Assembly: GCA_026002815.1 (NCBI GenBank)
Contig: BPGB01000001.1
Coordinates: forward strand, 164,185-228,184
DNA: 64,000 bases
Direction: 5' to 3'
Source of the DNA: Candidatus Woesearchaeota archaeon
GTDB lineage: Archaea > Nanobdellota > Nanobdellia > Woesearchaeales > UBA9642
Shown here in pieces: positions 52,255 to 61,596 of the stretch. Numbering within the stretch: position 1 is the stretch's first letter; each line of letters starts with the position of its first letter. The notes below the pieces were generated by a model. That model worked only from the letters and a program-made list of their open reading frames with translations. It searched no databases and was not told the DNA's origin. Made by a program: the position numbers and the translations under genes.

Positions 52255-55101
52255 CTAATCCCATTTGACTTTCCAAACTATTATTCTTGTGCCCGTAATG
52301 TCTGTGGTGTCATAAAATTTTTCGAAATGCTTCATATTTTGTCCTTCGAAGAAAAATAGTTTTGTAAATGTTGAATCTATTAATAATGGATCAGCCACTA
52401 TTGCTTTATATGTTGTTTGATTTCCGGTTTTTTGAACTGATAAACTCATACCTAATGATACTGTTGCATTTTTTGATTTATATTTTCTAGTAGTATTGTC
52501 TATTATTGCTATTTCTGAGAACGTTCCTTTTGTTTCTTGTAATTTTCTTCCTGTTTGATCATAGAATGATATTATAAGTTCGCTATTTTCTGGATTATTA
52601 ATATTTATTGTTGCCCTATCGATTACTGTTATTGTTTGACCGTTATTGTTTATTCCTATGTTGAACTTACATAATATTGTTTCGTTTTTTTCTTCACAAT
52701 TTACAATATTTCCTGCATATACTGGCCATGGTGATATCCAGTCATTCATCTCTCTGTCTGTTCTTAATGCTTGTACTTCATAATATATCCGTACTGCCTC
52801 TTCTTCTGTATAATTAAATCTTTCTTTTAATATTTTTGTTCCTTCAGATAATGATTTTGGTCTAACTTCATTTATTATATATGCCCTGTCAAAATCCCAT
52901 AAACCAAAATGTGCCCATACACCTGCTTTTCCAACCATATCCCCTGATGTTATTAAGTAATTCTCTGGCGGTTCACAATGACTGTATTTTGTTATATCTT
53001 TACTAAATCCTAATGATTCTAGATATGTTTCAGCATCATTTTTTTCCATCATTATTATTTTATTTACAATATTTTGAGATTTTTCTGTATCGTTATAACG
53101 TTTGTTTACTTCTTCGAAAGCATTATTGCTGCCGCATGCTAACATACGAATTATTCCTATGTTTTCTTTTTCGCTATTTGTTTGTAAACTTCTACCTACC
53201 CAATGCGCTAATGGCGGGAGCTGTGATGCTCCATCGAATGTTACCTTTCTATCTGCAACATATTTGAACCAGTGTCCGAAATCCCACCAAGATATTATTA
53301 TTGCATCTGTTTTTGATTCTTCTTTGATTTTTGTCAATGAATCCCACCATCCTTTGGTCATACTAGGAGTGTATGATTTTCCTGCTGAGAAACCTGCTTG
53401 TATGGGCATTATTAGTATCAATGCTAACATCACGAAAACAATTATTCTTGATAGATATTTGTTTACGTTCATTTTTTCATGTATTATTCTTTCAAAATAT
53501 TGGTATAAGTATCCGATAGCTACACCTATTGCTATACAGAATGCAGGTACTAGTAATGAGATAAATCTTACCCCTTTAGTGCTTGTAAATATCATTCCTA
53601 TGAACCATATTATTAATATAAATGACGGTTTCATATCATGTTCATTATGTTCATGAATCCTAATCCATAAACCTACAAGCACCGGAATAATTAATATACC
53701 TAGGTATATTTTATAATCCATAGCCATAGATTTAGGAGAAATCATAATCATATATAATAATGCAGAACCTATTATTAATAAGTATTCTTTAAAATTAGGC
53801 TTCTTATCAATCATCAAAAATATTATTCCGAGAAGTGATAATGCGAATAATAATTTTAATCCAAATGATGTTTGGCCTATAATTGTAGTTATTCCTGCTT
53901 CGTTAAGTTCTGCAACTGTTGTTAATACATTAGGCCAAAGGTCAGCTACTGCCGCAGTCTTGAGCGAGCTAGCAAGTTCTAATGGAGCGCTCAATGAATC
54001 TTTTAAATAATTTAATGAGTATATTATTGATACAAATATAGAAGCAGAACAAAAAAGTATCAACAATATTAAAGAATCGCTTTTTATTTCCTTACTACTA
54101 AGTATGTTCTTAAAAGACTTGTGTTTTATAATGTTTTTTAATAATACGAAGCCTATATGTCCAAGCAATGCTGCAATTATGAAGTAGAATGTATACCACC
54201 ATCCTCCCCATGCAAACGCGAAAAAAGACATTAAAAGTCCTGTGATGCTTGTGAGTATTATTTTGTTCTGAAGTTTTTTTGCCTCAAATGCTTCGAGGAG
54301 TATCCACATTATGAACAACGGGAAAACTATATTCCATATATCTGTATCTGATCCTAATGTTCTGCTTATGAGGAGCGGGCTTGTCGCGAAAAACATTGCC
54401 GCAAAGAAACCTGCAATCTCGTTCATTAGTTTTCTTCCAATAAAGAAAGCTGCAATTATCCCTAATGCAGCTATCAAAGTCGGTAGATAAAATGCTGCAT
54501 CCATCAACGTGATTTTAGAGTTGAATAATTTCAAAAATTTATATAAGTAAAATGTAGCATAAGGATGCATTGAAGGGTGCGCCACAGAATTTATCGGTGC
54601 AAGCATGTGATCATCTACACATGTTCCATAATTATCAATATAGTCACAGACATATCCTTTATCTTTAATATTTCTTGCCTGTCTCAAATAGTAATATGAA
54701 TCTAAATCTCCTAGGAATGTGTGTGTGGCACCGTTCTCCTCATAATGAAATCCTGTCTTGAAATATTCTCCGGTCTGTTTTATCTGTTCTTCTATTTGTT
54801 CTTTATTTTTTGAATAGAACTCTGTCCATTGTTTATAAACTAAAGTGTTTTTTTGTGATTCTGGAAGATTAGGGTATTGTGCATTGACTTGCTGTATTAT
54901 GCTATTCTTATAATAATTCTCTACAGAATTTTTTGCCCAATCATATGTTATAGGCATATTATATGGTTGTAGCCTTATATATGTACTTATCCCTAAAGGG
55001 ATCAATATAAGCAGAATAAGTATTATTGCATTAATATACTTTTCATTCAAATATTTTCTTATCCATGAAAAATCTAAACTCATATCATCTTCCTTACTCA
55101 T
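52255..55101 (-). CDS. aglB: Oligosaccharyltransferase AglB (STT3)
   Basis: Transfers glycans from a dolichol carrier to Asn-x-Ser/Thr in exported proteins. The 948-residue chain has about 12 N-terminal membrane helices and a C-terminal globular domain with the catalytic signature ISWWDFGHWFKYVADRKVTFD (WWDxG near residue 605). An early extracellular loop carries FLGDLDSYYYLRQARNI, with the acidic metal-binding residues expected in this family. Start: GGAGAACATT precedes the first ATG. Its targets probably include the sequon-rich surface proteins encoded at 39-49 kb; carrier-loading and flipping enzymes surround it. Confidence 0.97.
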   Translation of the reverse strand: MSKEDDMSLDFSWIRKYLNEKYINAIILILLILIPLGISTYIRLQPYNMPITYDWAKNSVENYYKNSIIQQVNAQYPNLPESQKNTLVYKQWTEFYSKNKEQIEEQIKQTGEYFKTGFHYEENGATHTFLGDLDSYYYLRQARNIKDKGYVCDYIDNYGTCVDDHMLAPINSVAHPSMHPYATFYLYKFLKLFNSKITLMDAAFYLPTLIAALGIIAAFFIGRKLMNEIAGFFAAMFFATSPLLISRTLGSDTDIWNIVFPLFIMWILLEAFEAKKLQNKIILTSITGLLMSFFAFAWGGWWYTFYFIIAALLGHIGFVLLKNIIKHKSFKNILSSKEIKSDSLILLILFCSASIFVSIIYSLNYLKDSLSAPLELASSLKTAAVADLWPNVLTTVAELNEAGITTIIGQTSFGLKLLFALSLLGIIFLMIDKKPNFKEYLLIIGSALLYMIMISPKSMAMDYKIYLGILIIPVLVGLWIRIHEHNEHDMKPSFILIIWFIGMIFTSTKGVRFISLLVPAFCIAIGVAIGYLYQYFERIIHEKMNVNKYLSRIIVFVMLALILIMPIQAGFSAGKSYTPSMTKGWWDSLTKIKEESKTDAIIISWWDFGHWFKYVADRKVTFDGASQLPPLAHWVGRSLQTNSEKENIGIIRMLACGSNNAFEEVNKRYNDTEKSQNIVNKIIMMEKNDAETYLESLGFSKDITKYSHCEPPENYLITSGDMVGKAGVWAHFGLWDFDRAYIINEVRPKSLSEGTKILKERFNYTEEEAVRIYYEVQALRTDREMNDWISPWPVYAGNIVNCEEKNETILCKFNIGINNNGQTITVIDRATININNPENSELIISFYDQTGRKLQETKGTFSEIAIIDNTTRKYKSKNATVSLGMSLSVQKTGNQTTYKAIVADPLLIDSTFTKLFFFEGQNMKHFEKFYDTTDITGTRIIVWKVKWD

Positions 55102-55220
55102 AATGTTCTCCTCAAAATTTCTAGATAAAAGTTATAATTGTTTATTTATAAATTTGATGAAAAATTTAAAACAGAATAAAAAATAAATATTTTGCTATTT
55201 TATAAATATTTCAGAAAACA

Positions 55221-55226
55221 TATAAA
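55221..55226 (+). promoter_or_regulatory. TATA-like box of the GT4-GT9-GT4 gene group
   Basis: TATAAA centred about 25 nt before the ATG at 55248, no ribosome binding site between. The next two glycosyltransferase genes follow at short gaps and may be read from this promoter. Confidence 0.5.
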
Positions 55227-55247
55227 CCAATATAATATTCTGCTATT

Positions 55248-56321
55248 ATGAAAATTATTATATTCACTGCTTATTTTTATCCGCATAAAGGCGGTGTAGA
55301 AAATTATGTAAGGGATTTATTTTTAAGAATTAATGCAGAAAAGATAATTATAACATCAAATACAGAGAATGCACCTGCATATGAAGAATGGAATGATTTC
55401 AAGATATATCGTTTAGAATGTTGGCATCTTCTTGGCAAAAGATATCCTGTAATAAAACCGTCAGAATTCCACAAAATCGACAATCTAATGAATATAAAGC
55501 CCGATTTTATTATAACTAATACTAGGTTCTTCCATTTAAGCTTTCTCGGGGCAAGATTCGCGCAAAAATACAATATACCATATATTCATATAGAGCACGG
55601 TACAATGCATTCTCAAATAAAGAACCCTCTATTTAGGTTTGGAGGAATGCTTTATGATCACACTTTCGGACGTTATATTATAAAAAATGCTTGGAAGACA
55701 GCAGGCATAAGTAATGCATCACAAAAATTCATTAGACACATATATAATAGGAATACTGTATTGATGCGTAATGCGATAGATGTTAGAAAATTCTATTTTG
55801 AGAGAAAAATATTCGACCGTAAAAAAAAGAGCATAATATATGTTGGGCGTTTGATATACGCTAAGGGTGTACAGGATTTGTTAAGCGTACTGAAAGACTT
55901 TAATGTTAATATATGGATTGTAGGTGATGGAGATTATAGACAGAAATTGATGAAGATAAATTCTAAAGCAAAATTTTTGGGAATAAAAAATTCAGATGAG
56001 ATAGCAAAATTATTGTCTAAAGCAGACATATTTGTAAACCCATCATATTCAGAGGGCATTCCAACATCTGTTCTAGAAGCAGGTGCGTCAGGTCTTCCAA
56101 TAATAGCTACAGACGTTGGTGGGACAAGAGAGATAATCAAAGATGGAGAAAATGGTTTTCTAATCAAGCCAAAAGACACTGAAATGTTAAGAGCTAAGAT
56201 AAAGATCTTGCTTGAAAATGAAGCATTATGCAGGAAATTCTCAAAGAATATACAATCAAAAATAATAAGAGAATTTGATTGGAAAAAAACCCGAAATGTT
56301 TTCTTTGATATTATTAAATAG
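55248..56321 (+). CDS. Family 4 glycosyltransferase
   Basis: 357 residues, GT-B fold. The start FTAYFYPHKGGVENYVRDLF is the GT4 donor/acceptor loop (GGxE), and the C-terminal half has IIYVGRLIYAKGVQDLL, WIVGDGDYRQKLM and the nucleotide-sugar motif VNPSYSEGIPTSVLEAGASG with EGIP and the retaining-enzyme E-x7-E. Donor and acceptor are unknown; it probably adds a sugar to a lipid-linked glycan. First gene of a plus-strand group with two more glycosyltransferases; gap to the next is 46 bp. Confidence 0.93.
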   Translation: MKIIIFTAYFYPHKGGVENYVRDLFLRINAEKIIITSNTENAPAYEEWNDFKIYRLECWHLLGKRYPVIKPSEFHKIDNLMNIKPDFIITNTRFFHLSFLGARFAQKYNIPYIHIEHGTMHSQIKNPLFRFGGMLYDHTFGRYIIKNAWKTAGISNASQKFIRHIYNRNTVLMRNAIDVRKFYFERKIFDRKKKSIIYVGRLIYAKGVQDLLSVLKDFNVNIWIVGDGDYRQKLMKINSKAKFLGIKNSDEIAKLLSKADIFVNPSYSEGIPTSVLEAGASGLPIIATDVGGTREIIKDGENGFLIKPKDTEMLRAKIKILLENEALCRKFSKNIQSKIIREFDWKKTRNVFFDIIK

Positions 56322-56367
56322 AAATTAAATCGAAATCTATAAAAACTAAATCAGTTACTATTCTTGA

Positions 56368-57396
56368 ATGGATATTATTATTGTAAAGACTGGAGCATTG
56401 GGGGATGTGCTTAGGACCACTGTGATACTTGAGGGTCTGATTGAGAAATTTGTCAGTCCAAGGATATATTGGTTGACTTCAAGAAATGCACGTGCATTAC
56501 TGGATAATAATCCATTCATAGAAAAATTGTTCTTCAAAGAGGATCCTACACCTGAATATTTGAAACATACTTATGATTTAGTTATCTCTTTAGAGGAGGA
56601 TAAGGAAATTTTAATGATATTATCTAAAGTTAAGAGAAAAAAACTGTTCGGACTTTATTTGAGCGATGATGGAAGGATAACATATATCCCCAGGAGTTCT
56701 ATGTGGCAGGATATGGAGCTCAACAGCAGATTCGGCAAAGAAATAGCGGATTGCTTAAAAAGGTCTAATCTCTTCTCATATCCAGAAATCCTCTATAAAT
56801 CTCTGGAGCTAGAATGGAAGAATCAGCGTTATAGGCTATTTTTAACAAAGAAAGATCTGATATATTCTAAAGCTCTGAAAGATGTCATATCATATAACAA
56901 ACCAGTCATTGGGGTGGTTGTAGGTTCAGGTGGCAGATGGCCTATGAAAGTATTGCCAGTAGATAGACAGATAGAACTGATTAAAGGATTGCATAAAAAA
57001 TACGGCTATACTATAAGTATATTATTGCTTACAGGAACAAATTCTCTAGAACTAGTCAATACAGAAAATATCAAAAATGCATGTCCCTATGTATATACAC
57101 ATGATGTGCAGGATATAGAAGAATTCATAGGGATAGTTCATCTTTGTGATATTGTAATAACACCCGATACTTTATCTATGCATATCAGTATTGCATTATC
57201 CAAATATACTATTGCATATTTTACAGTGACATCTGCAGCAGAGATAGAGATATATACAGGAGCGAAAATATTGGCGAACCATCCGGATTATTGCAATTAT
57301 ACCAATGAAATGAAAGCGCGTCCTAATGTGACTGATGCTGTCGATATTGACCATATTCTTTCTGTAATAGAAAAATTAATTAATAAGCACAAATAA
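56368..57396 (+). CDS. Family 9 (heptosyltransferase-like) glycosyltransferase
   Basis: 342 residues of the ADP-heptose:LPS heptosyltransferase fold: start IIIVKTGALGDVLRTTVIL (KxGxLGD box), IGVVVGSGGRWPMKVLP and CDIVITPDTLSMHISIAL (the family's D-[TS]-G/x-x-x-H-x-A acceptor region). GT9 is typical of bacterial lipopolysaccharide cores, so its presence in an archaeal glycan locus is notable. Donor could be a heptose or another manno-configured sugar. Only 8 bp separate it from the next gene. Confidence 0.88.
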   Translation: MDIIIVKTGALGDVLRTTVILEGLIEKFVSPRIYWLTSRNARALLDNNPFIEKLFFKEDPTPEYLKHTYDLVISLEEDKEILMILSKVKRKKLFGLYLSDDGRITYIPRSSMWQDMELNSRFGKEIADCLKRSNLFSYPEILYKSLELEWKNQRYRLFLTKKDLIYSKALKDVISYNKPVIGVVVGSGGRWPMKVLPVDRQIELIKGLHKKYGYTISILLLTGTNSLELVNTENIKNACPYVYTHDVQDIEEFIGIVHLCDIVITPDTLSMHISIALSKYTIAYFTVTSAAEIEIYTGAKILANHPDYCNYTNEMKARPNVTDAVDIDHILSVIEKLINKHK

Positions 57397-57404
57397 ATGT
57401 AATC

Positions 57405-58505
57405 ATGATGGATTATACTGGCAAGAAAAAGATTCTGCTTCTGGGATTAAATGGCAGAGCAGGGACTTTACATTATGCGTCTAACATAAGCAGCAATCTG
57501 GCTGAATATGCATCTGTTTCGCTCCTGCTTCCGAGCTATAGTAATACTTCCATTATATCGAAAAAAGTCGACATAATAAAGATACATGCGCCTCCAAGTG
57601 TCATAAAGACTATCCTATTGACGTTCAATATATTTCAGCATATAAAAGCAATCAAGACTATGAACAAGATTGATGCAGATGTATTGAATATTCTAGATAT
57701 ACATCCATGGTATGTGATGTATTGGCCATTCATTAAGGCAAGAAAGAAAGTTGTTACTATAAATGATCCCGAACTTCATAGTGGAGAATCAGGCATAATC
57801 ATGTCATTTCTCCTTAGAAAAATAACAAGATTTCTATTGAAAAATGCTGATGAGATAATAGTTCTCGGGAAGAAACAGGAAAAAACTATACGTAAGTTAG
57901 GTTATAAGCAGAGAGTTATCGTTTCAAGGATAGGCCACTATGATTTCTTCCAAAAGAATATCAAGAAAAATTATCCTCAAGAAAAAAATACTATACTATT
58001 CTTCGGCAGAATCAAGGAATATAAAGGATTAAGGTATCTTCTGGAAGCAATTAAATTCGTCAGGAAGAGAGGAATACTTTTAAAACTTATAATTGCTGGA
58101 GAAGGCGATATTTCATCTTACAAGACTTTAATGGATGAATTAAAGGAATATTTAGAATTGCATATAGGATACGTTCCGGACGAAAAAGTGGCAGAATTAT
58201 TCCAACGCTGTACATTCGTTGTAATGCCATACACTGATGCTACTCAGACAGGCGTAGTCCAGGTTGCATATTCATTTAAGAAACCAGTCATTGCAACGAA
58301 TGTTGGAAGCTTACCTGAAGTTGTAATTGATAATAAGACGGGAATTATCGTGCCTTCAAGGAATTCTAAGGCATTGGCTGAGGCTATCATAAAAATGTTG
58401 AATAATCCTAAAGATACTATGAAAAAAGGTCTTGAGGCATACAAATTCATGAAAAAAGAGCTTGACTGGAAGAAAATAGCTAAAGAGCTGTATGAAAAAT
58501 ATTAG
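57405..58505 (+). CDS. Family 4 glycosyltransferase
   Basis: 366 residues. N-terminal Rossmann domain starts KKILLLGLNGRAGTLHYASN; the C-terminal domain has ILFFGRIKEYKGLRYLLEAI, IIAGEGDISSYK and MPYTDATQTGVVQVAYSFK with KPVIATNVGSLPEVV, matching the GT4 signature although the usual E-G-x-P is replaced by DATQTG. Two adjacent ATG codons open the frame. Its stop lies two bases from the stop of a convergent gene. Probably adds a sugar to the same glycan as its two upstream neighbours. Confidence 0.9.
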   Translation: MMDYTGKKKILLLGLNGRAGTLHYASNISSNLAEYASVSLLLPSYSNTSIISKKVDIIKIHAPPSVIKTILLTFNIFQHIKAIKTMNKIDADVLNILDIHPWYVMYWPFIKARKKVVTINDPELHSGESGIIMSFLLRKITRFLLKNADEIIVLGKKQEKTIRKLGYKQRVIVSRIGHYDFFQKNIKKNYPQEKNTILFFGRIKEYKGLRYLLEAIKFVRKRGILLKLIIAGEGDISSYKTLMDELKEYLELHIGYVPDEKVAELFQRCTFVVMPYTDATQTGVVQVAYSFKKPVIATNVGSLPEVVIDNKTGIIVPSRNSKALAEAIIKMLNNPKDTMKKGLEAYKFMKKELDWKKIAKELYEKY

Positions 58506-58507
58506 AA

Positions 58508-59704
58508 TTATTTGATATTTAGGATTTCTTTTATTTTATAATAGAAATAGAGTCCATATCCTCTAACATATTTTGCTAATACCAAGTGTGGGGGACCTAT
58601 CAGTCTTCCATATCTTTTTGGATTCTTTTTTACCATTATCTTACTATAAGGATGGTTAAACCTGAACGATTCACATGTTGAATACGGATTAAAACGTATA
58701 AGAAATCCATAACGTACCTGATCTTGACTTAACTTGGAATCTTCAGCTTCTGCATAATATCTTGCATTTTCCCATGGGACTTTTTCCCAAACATATTTCT
58801 TCATTATTATCATACCGCCATCGATGTATATCCATTTATCCCAATCACTGTAGTCGAGATGGCTTCCAAGATAGCATTTGCTTCTAATATCTTCAAGAGG
58901 ATATTTTAGGGAGAGCCAATCATATGTTCTCTTTCCGTTATGTAATATTATACAGCTAAGAATTTCCCAATTATTCCCATATTTCTTCATTCCAGAGAAC
59001 CAGTTATTGTGAAGTTTTATCCTATCATGCATTACAAATAGGTTTTCATACTTTGCATTTTCGCATATTATGTTCTTTTTTTTCGTTATCCATCCTTTAT
59101 CATCTTTTTCCATGAAATAAATATATTTTACGTCTTTAGAATTAAGATATTTTCCTGCATATTTGCCGCAGACAATTATTTCGTAATGAGGAATCTTTTG
59201 TTCTCTTATATTCTCAATTATTTCATCAACTATATTGTCTGTAATCCCTCTTGTGATAATTCCAAAACTCCAATTATTTATCCCTTCGGGTTTGCTAGGA
59301 TTATCTTTGGTCTTTTTGGATACAATAGTGCATTTATTTCCATCAATATAGGTATAAACTATTTCTGCCGAATCCTTCATAAGGAAAATAATCTCTTTTT
59401 CTAATTCTTCAAACAGGAGTTTGTTTTTTTTTGGAGTATAGCTTATTATTAGGTATCCTCCTTTCTTCAATGCATAAAACGATTCTTTGATTATTATTCG
59501 ATGGTACTTAGTCTCTTGAATTATGTCATCTATAAGGATAAAATCGAATGTTTCTATGCCTTTAGATTTAAGAGAAAAAAAATTATCTGGTTCTTTAAAA
59601 AATTTCTGTATATTGTAATTGTTTGATTTAAGTAATGGTTTGCGTGAGATGTCTAAACCTTTACCTTGGATGTACGGTTTAAGAGTATCGATTAGAGGAT
59701 CCAT
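58508..59704 (-). CDS. Fusion of a methyltransferase-like domain and a GT-A-like glycosyltransferase domain
   Basis: 398 residues. The first part (about 1-135) looks like a Rossmann methyltransferase remnant: GKGLDISRKP, FDFILIDDIIQET and ALKKGGYLIISYTP, but the glycine-rich SAM loop is poor. The second part (about 145-370) resembles a GT2/GT-A transferase: WSFGIITRGI start, EIIVCGKYAG, WITKKKNIICENA (family 'K-x-N-x-G' position), LFVMHDRIKLHNNWF in place of a DxD, and IYIDGGMIIMKKYVWEKVPW. A TW-type fusion like this suggests modification and transfer of a sugar. Exact reaction unknown; expressed towards the GT4 gene. Confidence 0.6.
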   Translation of the reverse strand: MDPLIDTLKPYIQGKGLDISRKPLLKSNNYNIQKFFKEPDNFFSLKSKGIETFDFILIDDIIQETKYHRIIIKESFYALKKGGYLIISYTPKKNKLLFEELEKEIIFLMKDSAEIVYTYIDGNKCTIVSKKTKDNPSKPEGINNWSFGIITRGITDNIVDEIIENIREQKIPHYEIIVCGKYAGKYLNSKDVKYIYFMEKDDKGWITKKKNIICENAKYENLFVMHDRIKLHNNWFSGMKKYGNNWEILSCIILHNGKRTYDWLSLKYPLEDIRSKCYLGSHLDYSDWDKWIYIDGGMIIMKKYVWEKVPWENARYYAEAEDSKLSQDQVRYGFLIRFNPYSTCESFRFNHPYSKIMVKKNPKRYGRLIGPPHLVLAKYVRGYGLYFYYKIKEILNIK

Positions 59705-59833
59705 TTTTTTGAATTATAACATTATTGGTAAAATATTATTATATTTATTCTTGTCTTATAATTTTTATTTGATGATTAAATGTAGTATTATAGAGTTCTT
59801 GCTAAAGTGTTCTTTTATAAAAATGTTATGTTT

Positions 59834-60562
59834 TTATTTAGAATGTTTTTCTTTAAATATCTCTACATCTTCCGGAGTCCCGAGGCCCCACATCTCATCG
59901 CATACTGGTGCAGTGAATTTATAGCCTTTCGATATAAGTAAGTTATATACTGGTGCAACATAGAATTCATTCCTTACGCGTAAGTTTTTCTTTATCATCT
60001 CTTCAGCTGCTGAAACGAAATCTTTTCCATGTTTGAAATAATATTCTCCTACATTAGCATAAGGAGATATGGGGTTTTTTTCAGCAATTTCTGTGATATA
60101 ACCATTTTCATCAATTTTAGAGAATGACCATTTAGGATCTGTCGCTTCAAACGTAGGTATCGCACCACTGATTTCAGGATATTTTTCGGGATGCTGTACT
60201 TGGTCATAGTATTTTTTATTGACAAAATAATGGTCTGCATCTGTAATTATTAATTGTTCATCATTAGTGATATATTCTTTTGCGAGTAGCACTGTACATG
60301 CCATCCCTTCTGTTACATAATCAATAATTATTATCTTTATTTTCTGTCCGAATATTTTCTTTAATTCTTCATCAATATGATACTTATCAACATGTTCTTT
60401 TCTTACGATGAATATAAAGTCCTCGTTTTTTGCAAAGGGAATTGATTCCCTTGACCACTGTATCATTTTCTTTCCCATTATATCTATTAGTGGTTTTGGT
60501 GTATTTATTCCTACTTTAGTAAATCTGCTTCCTAATCCTGCTATTGGCATAACAACTTTCAT
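59834..60562 (-). CDS. Sugar nucleotidyltransferase (NTP-transferase family)
   Basis: 242 residues that activate a sugar phosphate to a nucleotide sugar. The N-terminal signature is MPIAGLGSRFTKVGINTPKP with the nucleotide-binding GxGxR, followed by LIDIMGKKMI; the metal-binding acid is in LIITDADHY, and the sugar pocket region has NVGEYYFKHGKDFV. It is shorter than RmlA/GlmU enzymes and resembles the small D-glycero-heptose or hexose-1-phosphate type. A paralogue is encoded at the right edge of the window; compared with it, all parts are present. Confidence 0.88.
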   Translation of the reverse strand: MKVVMPIAGLGSRFTKVGINTPKPLIDIMGKKMIQWSRESIPFAKNEDFIFIVRKEHVDKYHIDEELKKIFGQKIKIIIIDYVTEGMACTVLLAKEYITNDEQLIITDADHYFVNKKYYDQVQHPEKYPEISGAIPTFEATDPKWSFSKIDENGYITEIAEKNPISPYANVGEYYFKHGKDFVSAAEEMIKKNLRVRNEFYVAPVYNLLISKGYKFTAPVCDEMWGLGTPEDVEIFKEKHSK

Positions 60563-60714
60563 TATATCAACCGGAGTTTATTTTACTTATCTAAAGTCAT
60601 TTATATATTTTGCGTTGACAAAATCTTAAATATTTTAATTACTCTACAGTAGATAATATATCGAAATATTAATAAATAAGTTCGTGCACTCTGATATATA
60701 TTACACAAGTTTTT

Positions 60715-60720
60715 GGGGGT
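60715..60720 (+). promoter_or_regulatory. GGGGGT ribosome binding site of the metallo-hydrolase
   Basis: GGGGGT ends five bases before the ATG at 60726 and so favours this start over an ATG 42 bases upstream in the same frame. Confidence 0.6.
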
Positions 60721-60725
60721 TAAAA

Positions 60726-61580
60726 ATGAATGAACTAATATTTTTAGGAACAGGAGAAGCTTTTAATCCAGAATTAAGTACGACTAGTTATTTAATAAAA
60801 TCAGGAAACAATTCTATAATGATAGATGCAGGATATAAGAGTTCTCATCAACTCATGAAATTGATGAGCAAAGATGACCCTTCAGAATTCTATCTTAAAG
60901 AACATCCTTCCCATTTATTAGTTACTCATCTGCATGGTGATCATATAGCAGGCATTGCAAGATTGATAGTTCCGGCTTGGGAATTAGGCAGAACAAAGGA
61001 ATTAAAGATATACTGTCCTAAGGAAGGATTCAAATTTGAATATCCTGTATATGGGAATTTAGTTGACACAGCAATTGGTGCGCACTCAATAGAGTCTCGA
61101 TTGCATTTGGACTATGGAAAATTAGCTGACGTCATGGAAGAACAATTCCCAAGAAAATATACTTTCTGGAAGAATGAACAAATAATAGGTGATTTTGTTG
61201 TGTCAACAGCAAAGACTATACACAGTGCGCCAAATTATGCATTGAAATTTGAATATTTTGGTAATGTTCCATCAAAAAATAAAAAATTTGCAATCAGTGG
61301 AGATGGAGAGTTAACTGAAGACACAAAAAAGCTATTTGAAGACGTGGATTTATTAGTTCATGAAGCTTTTTTTATAAACAATCAAAATGCGAAAAATCAT
61401 GCTACAGCAAAACAAGTCGTTGATTATGCGATAGAAAAAGGAATTCCTGAAGTCAAGCTTGTTCAAATAAACAAGCACGAGTTAAAAAAACAAAAGGAAT
61501 TAGAAAATTTATTTAATTTTGCAGCAAAAAATAATGTAAAAGTAGATATACCAAAGGAATTTTCAAACTATTATTTTTAG
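60726..61580 (+). CDS. Metallo-beta-lactamase-fold hydrolase (RNase Z-like)
   Basis: 284 residues. The metal site is HLHGDH (H68-x-H70-x-D72-H73) in LLVTHLHGDHIAGIARL, with further ligands in SGDGELTEDTKKLF and VHEAFFI, the layout of RNase Z/arylsulfatase/phosphodiesterase-type enzymes. The RNase Z flexible arm is not evident, so a cyclic-phosphate or phosphonate substrate is as likely as tRNA. The start GTGEAFNPELSTTSYLI resembles the family's GTGxxxP start. It is followed after 16 bp by a 2H phosphoesterase-like gene, so both may act on the same substrate. Confidence 0.85.
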   Translation: MNELIFLGTGEAFNPELSTTSYLIKSGNNSIMIDAGYKSSHQLMKLMSKDDPSEFYLKEHPSHLLVTHLHGDHIAGIARLIVPAWELGRTKELKIYCPKEGFKFEYPVYGNLVDTAIGAHSIESRLHLDYGKLADVMEEQFPRKYTFWKNEQIIGDFVVSTAKTIHSAPNYALKFEYFGNVPSKNKKFAISGDGELTEDTKKLFEDVDLLVHEAFFINNQNAKNHATAKQVVDYAIEKGIPEVKLVQINKHELKKQKELENLFNFAAKNNVKVDIPKEFSNYYF

Positions 61581-61596
61581 TAAGGAGGTAATTAAA

